Shown here: positions 1-8,915 of the stretch, one piece after another
Layout of the letters: every line of letters starts with the position of its first letter
Position numbering within the stretch: the first letter of the stretch is position 1
The notes under the pieces: generated by a model
Told to the model about the DNA's origin: nothing
What the model saw: the letters and a program-made list of their open reading frames with translations, nothing else
Databases searched by the model: none
Program-made: the position numbers and the translations under genes
Assembly (NCBI RefSeq): GCF_023822065.1
Contig: NZ_CP084930.1
Span: 886,501-950,500, forward strand
Origin: Sphingomonas morindae
Lineage (GTDB): Bacteria; Pseudomonadota; Alphaproteobacteria; Sphingomonadales; Sphingomonadaceae
Reading direction: 5' to 3'
DNA: 64,000 nt

Positions 1-23
1 TCGCCGCCTTCGCTCTCCGCCAT
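1..23 (-). CDS. flhB: FlhB, N-terminal fragment cut by window edge
   Basis: Only the first seven codons are visible (MAESEGG). They start at an ATG that shares one base with the TGA stop of fliR (TGATG). FlhB is the substrate-specificity switch of the flagellar type III export gate and commonly begins MAE-E/D; its position after fliR is the usual one. Identity is inferred from these residues and gene order. Confidence 0.75.
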
Positions 24-808
24 CAGCCGCCTCCCGCCGCCAGCGCGCGGGCGAGATCGAGGCCCCGCTCGAGCGCCGCGATAATCCCCTCGCCGATCGC
101 GGGCGCCGCCATCGACAGCAGGATGATCCCCGCCAGGAGCGTCGCCGGCAGGCCCACCGAAAAGAGGTTCATCGCCGGCGCCGAACGCGCCAGGATCGCC
201 ATCACCACCTGCACCAGCACCAGCGCGAAGCCCACCGGCAGCGCGATCGTCATGCCCGCCGCGATCATGTCGCCGCCGAACAGGATCAGCGCATGGATGC
301 TGCCCTGCCCGAGCCAGGCCTGGCCCGGCGGCAGCGCGCGATAGCTGTCCACGATGATCGCCGCGAGCATGAGATGGCCGCCGATCGACAGGAACAGGAA
401 GGTGCCCAGGATCGAAAGCAGCGTGCCCAGCGCGGTCGAGGAGGCCTCGCTCTGCGGATCGATCATCTGCGCGAAGCCCAGCCCCATGGCGCTGCCGATC
501 ACCTCGCCCGCCATCAGCGCCGAGACGAAGCCCATCTGCACCGCGAAGCCGAGCGCCAGCCCGGCCAGCGTCTCGCCGATCACCAGCAGCACCCCGGCGG
601 CGGAGGCGAGCCCGTCGGGCGGCAGGTCGAGCGGAACCGGGCCGAGCCCGGCAATGCCCACGCCCAGCGCGAGGATGATCCGCACCTGCACCGGCACGTT
701 GCTGGCGCTGAATACGGGCGCGGCGAGAAAGGCGGCGCCCGGCCGCAGCATCGCGATCAGGAAGACCCAGAGCTGCGCCTCGATCCCCGCCAGGCTGGTC
801 GGGATCAT
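23..808 (-). CDS. fliR: FliR, flagellar export-gate membrane protein
   Basis: This 261-residue protein is made almost entirely of hydrophobic segments, as expected for FliR (about 260 residues, five to six membrane spans). FliR joins FliP and FliQ in the export-gate core under the MS ring. The segment GSAMGLGFAQMIDPQ near residue 105 is typical of the family. It lies in the order fliP-fliQ-fliR-flhB, four bases after fliQ, and its stop overlaps the flhB start. The whole fliE-to-flhB run has almost no intergenic space and is probably one transcript. Confidence 0.93.
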   Translation of the reverse strand: MIPTSLAGIEAQLWVFLIAMLRPGAAFLAAPVFSASNVPVQVRIILALGVGIAGLGPVPLDLPPDGLASAAGVLLVIGETLAGLALGFAVQMGFVSALMAGEVIGSAMGLGFAQMIDPQSEASSTALGTLLSILGTFLFLSIGGHLMLAAIIVDSYRALPPGQAWLGQGSIHALILFGGDMIAAGMTIALPVGFALVLVQVVMAILARSAPAMNLFSVGLPATLLAGIILLSMAAPAIGEGIIAALERGLDLARALAAGGG

Positions 809-812
809 CGCG

Positions 813-1094
813 CTACTGCAACAGGTCCGGAATGCGCGCGAACATCTCCTTGGTGAAGTCCGCGAGCAGGGTCAGGATGGCGCCGCCGAACAGCGCGATG
901 CACAGCGCCACCACCAGCAGCTTGGGCACGAAGGCGAGCGTCTGCTCCTGGATCGAGGTCGCCGCCTGGATCATGCCCAGCACCAGCCCGGCGACCAGCG
1001 CCGGTATCAGGATCGGCATGCAGGCCAGCGCCAGCACCCACAGCGCGTGCTGCGCGACGCCGACGAAATAGTCCGTGCCGATCGCCGGTTCCAT
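813..1094 (-). CDS. fliQ: FliQ, flagellar export-gate subunit
   Basis: The protein has 93 residues, the usual FliQ size, with two membrane hairpin helices (about residues 13-40 and 55-80). The conserved stretch GLVLGMIQAATSIQEQTL between them is a family hallmark. It sits four bases after fliP and just before fliR. FliQ packs around FliP/FliR in the export channel. Confidence 0.94.
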   Translation of the reverse strand: MEPAIGTDYFVGVAQHALWVLALACMPILIPALVAGLVLGMIQAATSIQEQTLAFVPKLLVVALCIALFGGAILTLLADFTKEMFARIPDLLQ

Positions 1095-1098
1095 GCCG

Positions 1099-1944
1099 CT
1101 ATCCGAAGCTCGAGGCGAGGCTGCCCATCGTCAGCGCCCATCCATCGACGAGCACGAACAGCAGCAGCTTGAACGGCATCGAGATGATCTGCGGCGAGAG
1201 CATCATCATGCCGAGCGACATCAGCGTCGAGGCCACCACCAGATCGATCACCAGAAACGGCAGGAAGATCAGGAAGCCGATCTGGAAGGCGGTCTTCAGC
1301 TCGGAGGTGACGAAGGCGGGCAGCAGGATCGAGAAGGGGATATCCGCCGGCGTGGCGAATTTGGGCGCGTGCGCGATGGTGCTGAACAGCTGGAGATCGG
1401 TCTGGCGGACCTGGCGCAGCATGAAGCCGCGCAGCACCGTGCCCGAATTGGCGATCGCCTGCTCGATCGGGATGCGGCCCTGGCCATAGGGGGTGACGGC
1501 GCCGCGGTTGATCTCGTCGATCGCCGGTCGCATCACGAACAAAGTGAGGAAAAGCGACAGGCCGACCAGCACCTGGTTGGGCGGCGTCTGCTGCAAGCCC
1601 AGCGCCTGGCGCAGGATCGACAGCACGATGATGATGCGCGTGAAGCTCGTCATCATCAGCACCAGCGACGGCAGCACCGTCAACAGGCTCATCAGGATGA
1701 GGATCTGGAGCGACAGCGAGAGCGGCCGGCCCTCGCCCGAAATCTGGCCGAGCGCGCGGTTGAGCGCCCCCGTCTGCGCCGCGCCCGGCGCTGCCGGCAC
1801 GCCCGTGCCCGGCGCCGCCGCCGGGGCGGCCGGCTGGGCATGCGCGACATGGCTCCACAGCAGCGCCACGACGAGCGCGAGCGCGAGCAGCAGCGCCGGC
1901 TTCAGCCAGGCCTGCGCCGGCGATCGGGCGCGCTCAGGCGCCAT
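1099..1944 (-). CDS. fliP: FliP, flagellar export-gate subunit
   Basis: From ATG 1944 the product is 281 residues: a cleavable-type signal segment (about residues 8-35), then the four-helix FliP core. Signature pieces include [17 protein letters not shown] and [12 protein letters not shown], and a C-terminal LPFKLLLF-like stretch (here [10 protein letters not shown]). An in-frame start 30 bases upstream (1974) exists but would lie deeper inside fliO and put a charged tail before the signal peptide. The chosen start overlaps the fliO end by 11 bases. FliP forms the pore of the export gate. Confidence 0.94.
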   Translation of the reverse strand: MAPERARSPAQAWLKPALLLALALVVALLWSHVAHAQPAAPAAAPGTGVPAAPGAAQTGALNRALGQISGEGRPLSLSLQILILMSLLTVLPSLVLMMTSFTRIIIVLSILRQALGLQQTPPNQVLVGLSLFLTLFVMRPAIDEINRGAVTPYGQGRIPIEQAIANSGTVLRGFMLRQVRQTDLQLFSTIAHAPKFATPADIPFSILLPAFVTSELKTAFQIGFLIFLPFLVIDLVVASTLMSLGMMMLSPQIISMPFKLLLFVLVDGWALTMGSLASSFG

Positions 1945-2221
1945 CGTCGATGAACGGCGCGAAATCGCCCGCACCTTCGGCGATCAGATCCATCCGGCCG
2001 CGGGTGACGCCGACCAGCAGCCGCCGCCCCTCGAACTCCACCACCACCAGCCGCGCGCCCATCGCGCCCATGGAGATGGCGTCGACCACCCGGATCGCGC
2101 GCTCGCGGCCGCCCGACCCGAGGCCCGGCTGCAGCCGCCGCATCAGCCAGAGCGTGCCCACGGCCATGCCGGCGACCAGCGCCAGCATCAGGAAGACGTT
2201 GAGAAAATAGGCGAAGGTCAT
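1934..2221 (-). CDS. fliO: FliO, export-gate assembly factor
   Basis: A 95-residue protein with one N-terminal membrane helix (residues 3-27) and a small cytoplasmic domain ending [11 protein letters not shown]. The segment [25 protein letters not shown] matches the FliO fold, in which a short SH3-like strand set follows the helix. FliO helps FliP assemble. It overlaps fliN by four bases (ATGA) and lies before fliP as usual. Identification rests largely on size, topology and position, because FliO is poorly conserved. Confidence 0.85.
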   Translation of the reverse strand: MTFAYFLNVFLMLALVAGMAVGTLWLMRRLQPGLGSGGRERAIRVVDAISMGAMGARLVVVEFEGRRLLVGVTRGRMDLIAEGAGDFAPFIDDGA

Positions 2222-2535
2222 GCGCGCCGTTCAAGCCCGGCGAGCCGGGTCTCGGTGGCCACGACATCCACGATGCGGATCCCGAAGCGGCCATTCACCG
2301 TCACCACCTCGCCCTTGGCGACGAGCGTGCCGTTCACCAGAATATCGAGCAGCTCATTGGCCTGGCGATCCAGCTCCACCACCGAGCCCTCGTTGAGATC
2401 GAGCAGCTCGGACAATTTGAGCGAGGTCGAGCCGACCTCGACCGAAAGCCGCAGCGGAATATCCGCGAGCAGCCGGAAATTGCGCGCGGCAAGGCTGTCG
2501 GGATCGTCGGTGCCCGGGAAGGGCGCTTCGCTCAT
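2218..2535 (-). CDS. fliN: FliN, flagellar switch/C-ring protein
   Basis: The start chosen is ATG 2535 (105 residues); a TTG nine bases upstream overlaps the fliM stop. The C-terminal SpoA domain is clear: residues 24-97 contain DIPLRLSVEVGSTSLKLSELLDLNEG, then VDVL-type NGTLVAKGEVVTVNGRFGIRI. FliN builds the lower C ring with FliM and docks FliH during export. It lies between fliM and fliO. Confidence 0.94.
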   Translation of the reverse strand: MSEAPFPGTDDPDSLAARNFRLLADIPLRLSVEVGSTSLKLSELLDLNEGSVVELDRQANELLDILVNGTLVAKGEVVTVNGRFGIRIVDVVATETRLAGLERRA

Positions 2536-2540
2536 CTCGT

Positions 2541-3497
2541 TCAAATCCTATGTCCCCCGGGACGATCCAGCGCGCCCAGAGTCTCGATCTGGAACGCCGC
2601 GCGTCCTTCCTGCTCGCCGATCGTGCCTTCCGCAAGCCGTCTGTTGCCGACGATCAGCGGCACTTTGGGGGCAAGCGTGATCGGGATCACATCGCCGACC
2701 TTGAGCGAAAGCAATTCCTTCACCGAGAGCGTCGGCCGCGCCACCACCGAGCGCACCGGCAGGCTGACATTCTCCAGCGCGCGCGCCAGCCGGTAGCGGA
2801 ACTCGCTGTCGCCCGCCCCCGCCTCGGCATGGACCTTGGCGCTGAGCTGCGATTCATAGGCACGCATCGCCGCCAGCGGGAAGACGAGATCGATCGTGGT
2901 CGCGCCCGGGCCGCCGCCGGCGACGCTGAAGCGCTGCACCACCACCGGCTCGTCGCCGCGCACCAGCGTGGCATAGCCGGCATTGGTCTCGCGCGCGGCC
3001 AGCTGCGGCTCGAAATTGACGATATCGGCCCAGGTCTCGACCACCGCGAGCACGATGCCCTCGGTCACGCGGCCCAGCAGCCTTTCCTCGGCGGCGGTGA
3101 ATTCGCGCTTGCGCACCGCGCCCTTGGGCGGCGCGCCGGTGCCGCCGTAAAAGGCGTCCACCAGCCGGCTCACATAATCCGGGGCGAGCGCGATCAGCAT
3201 GCCGCCCTTCATCGGGCGCATCCGATAGAGGCTGACGCTGGTGAATTCGGGCAGGCCGTCGCGCCAGGTGTCGAAGCGCGAGGTCAGCGCCGGGGCATGT
3301 TCCACCTTGGGCTTGGCCTTGGCGAAGGGCTCCAGCACGTCGCGCAGCCGCCGCGCCAGCCGTTCGGCGAGCCGATCGAGCCCGGACAGGCGCGCGCCGG
3401 GGCGCAGCGATTCGCTGCCCAGCGCGAACCGCTCCACCTTCTGCGCGCCATCCTCGGCCCGCGTCTTCAGCCCCTTGCCGGCCGGCTCCTTCGCCAC
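2541..3497 (-). CDS. fliM: FliM, flagellar switch protein lacking the CheY-binding N-terminal motif
   Basis: The 318-residue product starts at GTG 3497. It has the FliM middle domain (SLYRMRPMKGGMLIALAPD, then DAFYGGTG near residue 115) and a C-terminal SpoA domain (residues 240-310, LSVKELLSLKVGDVIPI). Canonical FliM starts with an LSQxEIDxLL-type peptide that binds phospho-CheY. Here residues 1-40 are lysine/arginine-rich with no such motif. An in-frame TAA nine codons before the GTG rules out a longer N-terminus carrying it. Start codons and spacing to fliL (29 bases) otherwise look normal. Confidence 0.92.
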   Translation of the reverse strand: MAKEPAGKGLKTRAEDGAQKVERFALGSESLRPGARLSGLDRLAERLARRLRDVLEPFAKAKPKVEHAPALTSRFDTWRDGLPEFTSVSLYRMRPMKGGMLIALAPDYVSRLVDAFYGGTGAPPKGAVRKREFTAAEERLLGRVTEGIVLAVVETWADIVNFEPQLAARETNAGYATLVRGDEPVVVQRFSVAGGGPGATTIDLVFPLAAMRAYESQLSAKVHAEAGAGDSEFRYRLARALENVSLPVRSVVARPTLSVKELLSLKVGDVIPITLAPKVPLIVGNRRLAEGTIGEQEGRAAFQIETLGALDRPGGHRI

Positions 3498-3526
3498 GTC
3501 GCTCCGCTCCTCATCGAGCGCTTATC

Positions 3527-4123
3527 CTACTGGATGATAAAGCTCGAAAAATAAACATTGTCGACGCCGCCATAGCCGGTCTTGTCGACCAGCACCTTGT
3601 TGATCGCGTCGGTCAGCTTGGCGCGCAGCTGGTCCTTGCCCTGCGGCGTCTGGAGCGCGATCGCATCCTGATCGGCGAGCACCGACAGGATCGCCGAGCG
3701 GATCGGCATCTCATTGTCCTTGAAGGCGTCCGCCACCTTCTGGTCGTAGAAGGTCGAGGCCGACAGCGCGAGCTGCACCACGCCGTCCGTATCGCGCAGG
3801 TTCGAGGTGAAATTCTGCTCGATCGTCAGATAGGTCGGCTTGTAGACCTTGGGATCGGGCGCGAAGCTGCCGATCTCCTTATACTGGTCGGCGGGGTGCG
3901 CCTTCTGCCCCTCGCGCGCGACCAGCTTGGGCGCCTCGGGATCCACTTCGGGCTCCTTGGCGTGCGCGCCGCCGCCGCCCATGCCGGCCGCGAACATGCC
4001 GCCCGCCGCGCCGCCGCCGGCCAGCACCAGCGCGCCCACGATCGTCAGGATCAGCTTCTTCTTGCCGCCCTTCTTGGCACCCGCATCGGGCGCCGCCGCC
4101 TTGTCCTTGGCGTCCTTGCTCAT
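3527..4123 (-). CDS. fliL: FliL, basal-body protein associated with the stator
   Basis: The 198-residue protein has a lysine-rich cytoplasmic tail (residues 1-24), one membrane helix with a glycine-rich end (25-50), and a periplasmic domain. The segments YLTIEQNFTSNLRDTDGVVQLALS and AILSVLADQDAIALQTPQGKDQL are typical of FliL. FliL surrounds the stator and supports torque. It lies between fliK and fliM, 16 bases after fliK. Confidence 0.93.
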   Translation of the reverse strand: MSKDAKDKAAAPDAGAKKGGKKKLILTIVGALVLAGGGAAGGMFAAGMGGGGAHAKEPEVDPEAPKLVAREGQKAHPADQYKEIGSFAPDPKVYKPTYLTIEQNFTSNLRDTDGVVQLALSASTFYDQKVADAFKDNEMPIRSAILSVLADQDAIALQTPQGKDQLRAKLTDAINKVLVDKTGYGGVDNVYFSSFIIQ

Positions 4124-4139
4124 CGCTTATCGATCCTTA

Positions 4140-6533
4140 TCACGCATACTGGCCATCGGCGGCGCGCGCCGGGGCCGGAGCCGGGGCGGCGCGGCGCGGG
4201 CGCGCGGCGTCGGTCTGCGGAAGCGGGGCGGCGCGCGGCGCCTGCCGCTGCTCCTGGCCCTGATTCTGCGCCTGCCGGCCCGCGTCGCCGCTGCCGCCAC
4301 CGCTATAGCCGGCATCGGTTAAGGAATTGGTTGACGCGGCGTTTGTCATGGCCGGCCGGTCCGCCTGCTGGGCCTGGTGCTGCTGCGCCGCCTGGCGCCC
4401 GGCCTCGCCGCCCGCGCCGCCGCCGCCCAGATCCACCGTCACCGCGCTGAGATGCAGGCCATGGCCATGCGCGGCGGCGATCAGCTGCGGCCGCGCCTCG
4501 TCGAGCGCGCTGCGCGTCGCTTCGCTGCTGGCGCTGAGCGTCACCGCCGCGCTGCCGTCCGCGCCGCGCGAAATCGCCACGTCGATGCGGCCAAGGCCCT
4601 GCGGCGTCAGCGCGAAACGCGCGTCGCCGCTGGCGCTGCCGGCGCTGGCGATATCGCGGGCGATGCCATCGGCCCAGGCCGCGTGGCGCGCCACCGCGAC
4701 GAGGCGGTCGGTCCCGCCCGCCGCCAGCATCGCGCCGGCCTGCGGCGCGGTGGCGGCGATCGCCGCGCGCGGCGCGAGCGGCGTGGCGGCGGGGGTGGCG
4801 ACGGCGGAGGACGCGGCATCGGTGCCGGAGACGGGGATGGCGGCGCCCTCCGCGCCCGCCTCGTCGCGCGCCCGCGTCCGGTCGCGGCCGCGCGCCGCCG
4901 GGCTCGCATGGCTGGCGGCGGCGGGCATCGGCGCGGCGGCGGCGATGGGCGCGACCGGGGGGGCGGCGGCCGGAGCCGGGGACGCGGAGACGGCCGCGAT
5001 CGGCGGCGCCGGGGTCGCGGGGGCGGCAGCCGCCTGCGCGACCGGTGGCGCCGTCCCTTCGGCCGGGAGGCGCGCGGCGGCCATCGGCGCGGCGGTGTTC
5101 GGGGCGACGCCGGCGGCCGGGGCGGACGGAAGCGGATCGGCCGGACGCGGCATCGCCACGCCGGCGCTCGCCACGCGCGGCGATGCCAGGACGGCGGCGG
5201 CGGACGCGGCGCCCTCGTCCGATGCGGGCGCGGGAGACGCGGGCGGCGTCGCGCCCGGCCGCGTCGCGACGGGGGTCGGCGCCGGGGTCGGCGCGGCCGT
5301 CAAGGGCAGCGGCGTCGGCATGGCCGCCGAGGGCAGCGGCGTCGGCATGGCCGCCGAGGGCAGCGGCGGCGGCGTGGCGGCGGCCGGAGCCAGCGGCGAC
5401 GGCAGCGGCGCGGGCGTCGGCGTCTCGGTGGCCGAGGGCAGCGGCGCCGGCGCGGCGGCGAGATCGGCGGTGGCGAGCGCGAGCGTGGAGCTGGCCGCGG
5501 CGCCACGCGGCGAGGCGGCGCGCGCGGCGAGCAGCTCGCTGGTCGGCGCGGCGGCCGGCAGCGCGGCGGCCAAAAGCGTGGCGCGCGGCGTGGCGGAGGC
5601 GATCGGCGCGGTCACGGGCCGCGCTTCGGTGGCGAGCCGCGCCGCCGATTGCAGCGCCTGCAGCACGGGCGCGCCCTCCAGCGCCGCGTCGTCCGCGCTC
5701 GCCGTCATGGGCTGAGGGGCCGCAGCGGCCGGAATCGGCTGCGGCGCAAGCGCCGGCGCGGCCATGGACGCGCGCGGCGGCACGGGCGCGGCGGCGGACG
5801 AGGGAGCCGGCGTCGCGGGGGCGGGCGCAGGCGGCGCGATCGGCGTCATCGCCAGCGCCGCCGCAAGCGTCGCGGCGTTGTCGGCCGGGGCCTGGGGCGC
5901 GGACCGGTGGGGCGCGTCCGCCGCGTCCGCTGCCGTGTCGGCATCCGCGTCGGTCTCGGACGCGGCGGGCGCATCGGCGCGCGCGGCGGCCGTCGGCAGC
6001 GCCGCCGTGGCGATGGCGACCGGCCGGCGATCGGGCCGCGCGGGGATATTGGCGACGGGCACGGCCAGCGGCGGCGGCGCGACCGCCGGGAGGCTGGTGG
6101 CCGGGACCGGGGCGGAGGCCGCCGGATCGGCCGGCCTCTCCGGTGCGGGCGCCTGCAGCGCCTCGGCCGCGATCGCCGGATCCGGGCCGCCCGACGGTAG
6201 CGCCGCCGGATCGCGAGCGGCGGCGCCGGTGGCGATCGGCGCATCGGCATCGGCGCCGGCGGGCGCAAGCGGGGTCGCGGGCGTCGGCGCGCGGTCGAGC
6301 GCGGCCATGGCGACAGCGGTGAGGCTGGCGGGCAGCGGCGCCTGCGCTCCGCGCGGCGATGCCGCGCTCACCGGATCCCCGCCTTTGGCGGCCGGCATCG
6401 AGAGATCGCCCATCAGCGCCGCGAAACCGGGCGCCGCCCCCGCCGTGCCGCCGGCCGGCGCGGCGGCGGCGAGCGGGGCGAGCGGATCGGCCGCCGCCAT
6501 GGCGGGCGCGGCGAGGCTGAGCATGTCCATCAT
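4140..6533 (-). CDS. fliK: FliK-type flagellar hook-length control protein, very long Ala/Pro-rich linker
   Basis: The 797-residue product is mostly a low-complexity Ala/Pro/Thr linker. The last ~180 residues hold the Flg_hook (FliK C-terminal) domain: RFALTPQGLGRIDVAISRG, then STARS-like SEATRSALDEARPQLIAAAHGHGLHLSAVTVDLGG. Known FliK proteins are 400-650 residues, so the ruler part is long. It also contains two exact copies of a nine-residue unit (PLPSAAMPT). The ATG overlaps the fliJ stop (GCATGATG). FliK measures hook length and triggers the FlhB switch. Position between fliJ and fliL supports the call. Confidence 0.9.
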   Translation of the reverse strand: MMDMLSLAAPAMAAADPLAPLAAAAPAGGTAGAAPGFAALMGDLSMPAAKGGDPVSAASPRGAQAPLPASLTAVAMAALDRAPTPATPLAPAGADADAPIATGAAARDPAALPSGGPDPAIAAEALQAPAPERPADPAASAPVPATSLPAVAPPPLAVPVANIPARPDRRPVAIATAALPTAAARADAPAASETDADADTAADAADAPHRSAPQAPADNAATLAAALAMTPIAPPAPAPATPAPSSAAAPVPPRASMAAPALAPQPIPAAAAPQPMTASADDAALEGAPVLQALQSAARLATEARPVTAPIASATPRATLLAAALPAAAPTSELLAARAASPRGAAASSTLALATADLAAAPAPLPSATETPTPAPLPSPLAPAAATPPPLPSAAMPTPLPSAAMPTPLPLTAAPTPAPTPVATRPGATPPASPAPASDEGAASAAAVLASPRVASAGVAMPRPADPLPSAPAAGVAPNTAAPMAAARLPAEGTAPPVAQAAAAPATPAPPIAAVSASPAPAAAPPVAPIAAAAPMPAAASHASPAARGRDRTRARDEAGAEGAAIPVSGTDAASSAVATPAATPLAPRAAIAATAPQAGAMLAAGGTDRLVAVARHAAWADGIARDIASAGSASGDARFALTPQGLGRIDVAISRGADGSAAVTLSASSEATRSALDEARPQLIAAAHGHGLHLSAVTVDLGGGGAGGEAGRQAAQQHQAQQADRPAMTNAASTNSLTDAGYSGGGSGDAGRQAQNQGQEQRQAPRAAPLPQTDAARPRRAAPAPAPARAADGQYA
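5304..5357. repeat. 27-bp tandem repeat inside fliK
   Basis: Two exact 27-base units (5304-5330, 5331-5357) are followed by a diverged third. The unit is in frame and encodes PLPSAAMPT, so copy number changes the FliK linker in nine-residue steps. Confidence 0.85.
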
Positions 6534-6955
6534 GCGTCTCCCAGGGTGCGCGGCTCGCGCTGGCGGGCATTGGCCGCCGCGCGCCGTTCGGCGGCGCGGG
6601 CGATATCGGTGGCGGCGCGGCTGCTGAGCTTGGTCGCGCTCTCCTGGCGGATGCGCGCTTCCACCCGCTCCTCGCGGCGGAGCGCGGCGGTGGCGCGCGC
6701 GCCCTCGATGGCATCGGCGAGGCCGAAGCGCGCCTCGTCCAGCCGCAGCGCCAGCTCGGCGCGCGACGCCAGCGTGGCGGCCGAGAAATCGCCCAGCTCC
6801 CAGGAAAGGCTGGAGCGCAGCTGGGTGAGCCGGCTCTCGCTCGTCTCGAGCTGCGCGAGCTTGGCCTCGGCGGCGGCGGCGGCGGCGGCGGCCTGCGCAT
6901 GTTCCACCCGGCGCACCCGGGCGATGCGTTCGCGGCGGCGGACCAGCGCGCTCAT
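6530..6955 (-). CDS. fliJ: FliJ, export chaperone/ATPase stalk
   Basis: The 141-residue, highly charged, all-helical coiled-coil protein has heptads throughout (for example AAAAAAAEAKLAQLETSES at about residues 25-43). Size and coiled-coil fold fit FliJ, which sits in the FliI hexamer like the gamma subunit of F-ATPase. It overlaps both fliI (four bases) and fliK. Sequence conservation of FliJ is low, so gene order is a major part of the evidence. Confidence 0.88.
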   Translation of the reverse strand: MSALVRRRERIARVRRVEHAQAAAAAAAAEAKLAQLETSESRLTQLRSSLSWELGDFSAATLASRAELALRLDEARFGLADAIEGARATAALRREERVEARIRQESATKLSSRAATDIARAAERRAAANARQREPRTLGDA

Positions 6956-8277
6956 ATCCCGAAGCGCTCGATCAGCTCGGCCGAGCTATGCACCATGTCG
7001 ATCCGGTCCTTCGGGCGCTGCTTGAGAAAGTCGAGGATTTCCTGGTGGCGCGCAACCGCCATGTCGATCAGCGGATCGCTGCCCGCCTTGTAGGCGCCCA
7101 TCAGGATGAGATCGCGGTTCTCCTCATAGACCGACCAGAGCCGGCGCAGCACGGCGGCGGCGCGGCCATGCTCCTCGTCGACGATATCGGCCATCACCCG
7201 GCTCAGCGAGCGGCCCACGTCGATCGCCGGGAAGACGCCCTGTTCGGAGAGCGAGCGCGACAGGATGATATGGCCGTCGACGATCGCACGCGCGGTGTCG
7301 ACGATCGGGTCGTCGCCATCGTCGCCATCGGCGAGCACGGTGTAGAGCGCGGTGATCGAGCCGCCGCTGTGCGCATCGGCGCCGGCGCGCTCGATCAGCC
7401 GCGGGATCATGCTCAGCGCCGAGGGCGGATAGCCCTTCATCGTCGGCGGCTCGCCCAGCGACAGGCCAAGCTCGCGCTGGGCATGGGCGCAGCGCGTCAG
7501 GCTGTCGATCAGCAGCAGCACGCGCTTGCCCTGCTCGCGGAAATATTCGGCGATGGCGGTGGCGCGCATCGCCGCGCGGATGCGCAGCACCGGCGGGTGA
7601 TCGGCCGGCACCGCCACCACCACGGCGCGCTCGCGCACCCCGGGGGTGAGCTTGGTGGCGAGAAAGTCCGCCACCTCGCGGCTGCGCTCGCCGATCAGCC
7701 CCACCACGATGACATCGGCCTCGGCGCCCTGGATCATCTGGCCCATCAGCACCGATTTGCCGACGCCCGAACCCGCGCAGATCGCGATCCGCTGGCCGAC
7801 GCCGGCGGTGAGCAGGCCGTTGATGGCGCGCACGCCCATGTCGAAACATTCGGTGACGCGGGCGCGATCCAGCGGATTGGCGGGCTTGCCGGCGAGCGGC
7901 CAGCTGTGCGTCTCGCCGATCGGGCCGAGCCCGTCGAGCGGGCGGCCGGTGGCATCCACCACCCGGCCCAGCAGCGCCTCGCCCACCTCGGCCACGCCGC
8001 CCTTGGCGTCGGGCTCCACCCGGCCGCCATTGGCGTGCGGCGCGTCGCCGTCCAGCGCCATCAGCAGCGAGCGGTCGCCGCGAAACCCCACCACCTCGGC
8101 GCGCGTGGCATGACCATCGGCGTCGATCACCCGCACCGAGCCGCCCACCGGCATGGCGAGCCCCGTCGCCTCCAGCATCTGCCCGTCATAGGCGACGAGC
8201 TTGCCGATCCGGCGCGGCGCCACCTCGCCCACGGCCAGGCCGGCGAGCAGCGATTCGGCGCGGTCGGCGAGGCTCAT
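6952..8277 (-). CDS. fliI: FliI, flagellum-specific ATPase
   Basis: The 441-residue product is a complete F1-beta-like ATPase. Walker A is GSGVGKS at residues 169-175, Walker B is in RVLLLIDSLTR, and the type III ATPase stretch GEPPTMKGYPPSALSMIPRL follows. C-terminal residues AYKAGSDPLIDMAV are family-typical. It energises export together with FliH and FliJ. The ATG overlaps the fliH stop. Confidence 0.97.
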   Translation of the reverse strand: MSLADRAESLLAGLAVGEVAPRRIGKLVAYDGQMLEATGLAMPVGGSVRVIDADGHATRAEVVGFRGDRSLLMALDGDAPHANGGRVEPDAKGGVAEVGEALLGRVVDATGRPLDGLGPIGETHSWPLAGKPANPLDRARVTECFDMGVRAINGLLTAGVGQRIAICAGSGVGKSVLMGQMIQGAEADVIVVGLIGERSREVADFLATKLTPGVRERAVVVAVPADHPPVLRIRAAMRATAIAEYFREQGKRVLLLIDSLTRCAHAQRELGLSLGEPPTMKGYPPSALSMIPRLIERAGADAHSGGSITALYTVLADGDDGDDPIVDTARAIVDGHIILSRSLSEQGVFPAIDVGRSLSRVMADIVDEEHGRAAAVLRRLWSVYEENRDLILMGAYKAGSDPLIDMAVARHQEILDFLKQRPKDRIDMVHSSAELIERFGI

Positions 8278-8915
8278 CGCGCCGCCGCCACGCGATCGAG
8301 CGCGCCGCGCAGCCGGGCGAGGCGCAGCGCGGGGCTGTCCTCCACCGATCCCGCCGCCGTCTCGAGCCGCAGCGCGCCCGGCGCCAGCGTCGGGTCCGCC
8401 TCGGCCGCGACGGGCAGCGCCGCGCCGTGCAGCCGCGCGAGATCCTCGGGGTGGAGCTTGAGCACCGCCGGCTGGGTCTCCTCGCCGATCACGGCGGCGG
8501 CGGCCTCGGCGCGCGCCAGCAACAGCGCGGGATCGATCGTCACCGTCCCCATGATCTCGGTGACGAGCCGCTCCACCGTGGCCGCGATCAGCACGCCGAG
8601 CGGGCCGACCGGCTCGGGCCGGAGCGCCTCGAGCCCGACCGCCAGCCGCGCCAGCCCCGCCCGCTCCTGCTCCAGCTCGGCGCGCATCGCGGCGATGCCC
8701 TGCTCATAGCCGTCCGCGAAGGCGGCGTGGCGCAGCGCCTCGATATCGGGCGCGGGCGGCTCGCACGCCTCGGGCATCTCGGCGGCGGCGGCCGCCGGCG
8801 CGGGCGCCGCCGGCTCGCTGCCCCAGGCGGTGAAATGGTTGAAATGCGGCGGTCGCGTCCAGATCGAGACCTTGGCGGCATCGGCCACGGTCGCGGCGCT
8901 GAGCAGATTAGACAT
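8274..8915 (-). CDS. fliH: FliH, negative regulator/tether of FliI
   Basis: From ATG 8915 the product is 213 residues (a longer in-frame start at 8936 would add seven residues and lie inside fliG). The C-terminal half resembles V/F-ATPase E/b-delta subunits (LLARAEAAAAVIGEETQPAVLKLHPEDLARL). The N-terminus shows aromatic residues (IWTRPPHFNHFTAWG) of the kind FliH uses to dock FlhA and FliN. It overlaps fliG by eight bases and fliI by four. Confidence 0.9.
   Translation of the reverse strand: MSNLLSAATVADAAKVSIWTRPPHFNHFTAWGSEPAAPAPAAAAAEMPEACEPPAPDIEALRHAAFADGYEQGIAAMRAELEQERAGLARLAVGLEALRPEPVGPLGVLIAATVERLVTEIMGTVTIDPALLLARAEAAAAVIGEETQPAVLKLHPEDLARLHGAALPVAAEADPTLAPGALRLETAAGSVEDSPALRLARLRGALDRVAAAR

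Noticed and set aside
4303-6900. Long alternative frames across fliK
   Set aside because: Low-complexity GC-rich sequence leaves all frames open; only the chosen frame ends in a FliK domain and overlaps its neighbours properly.
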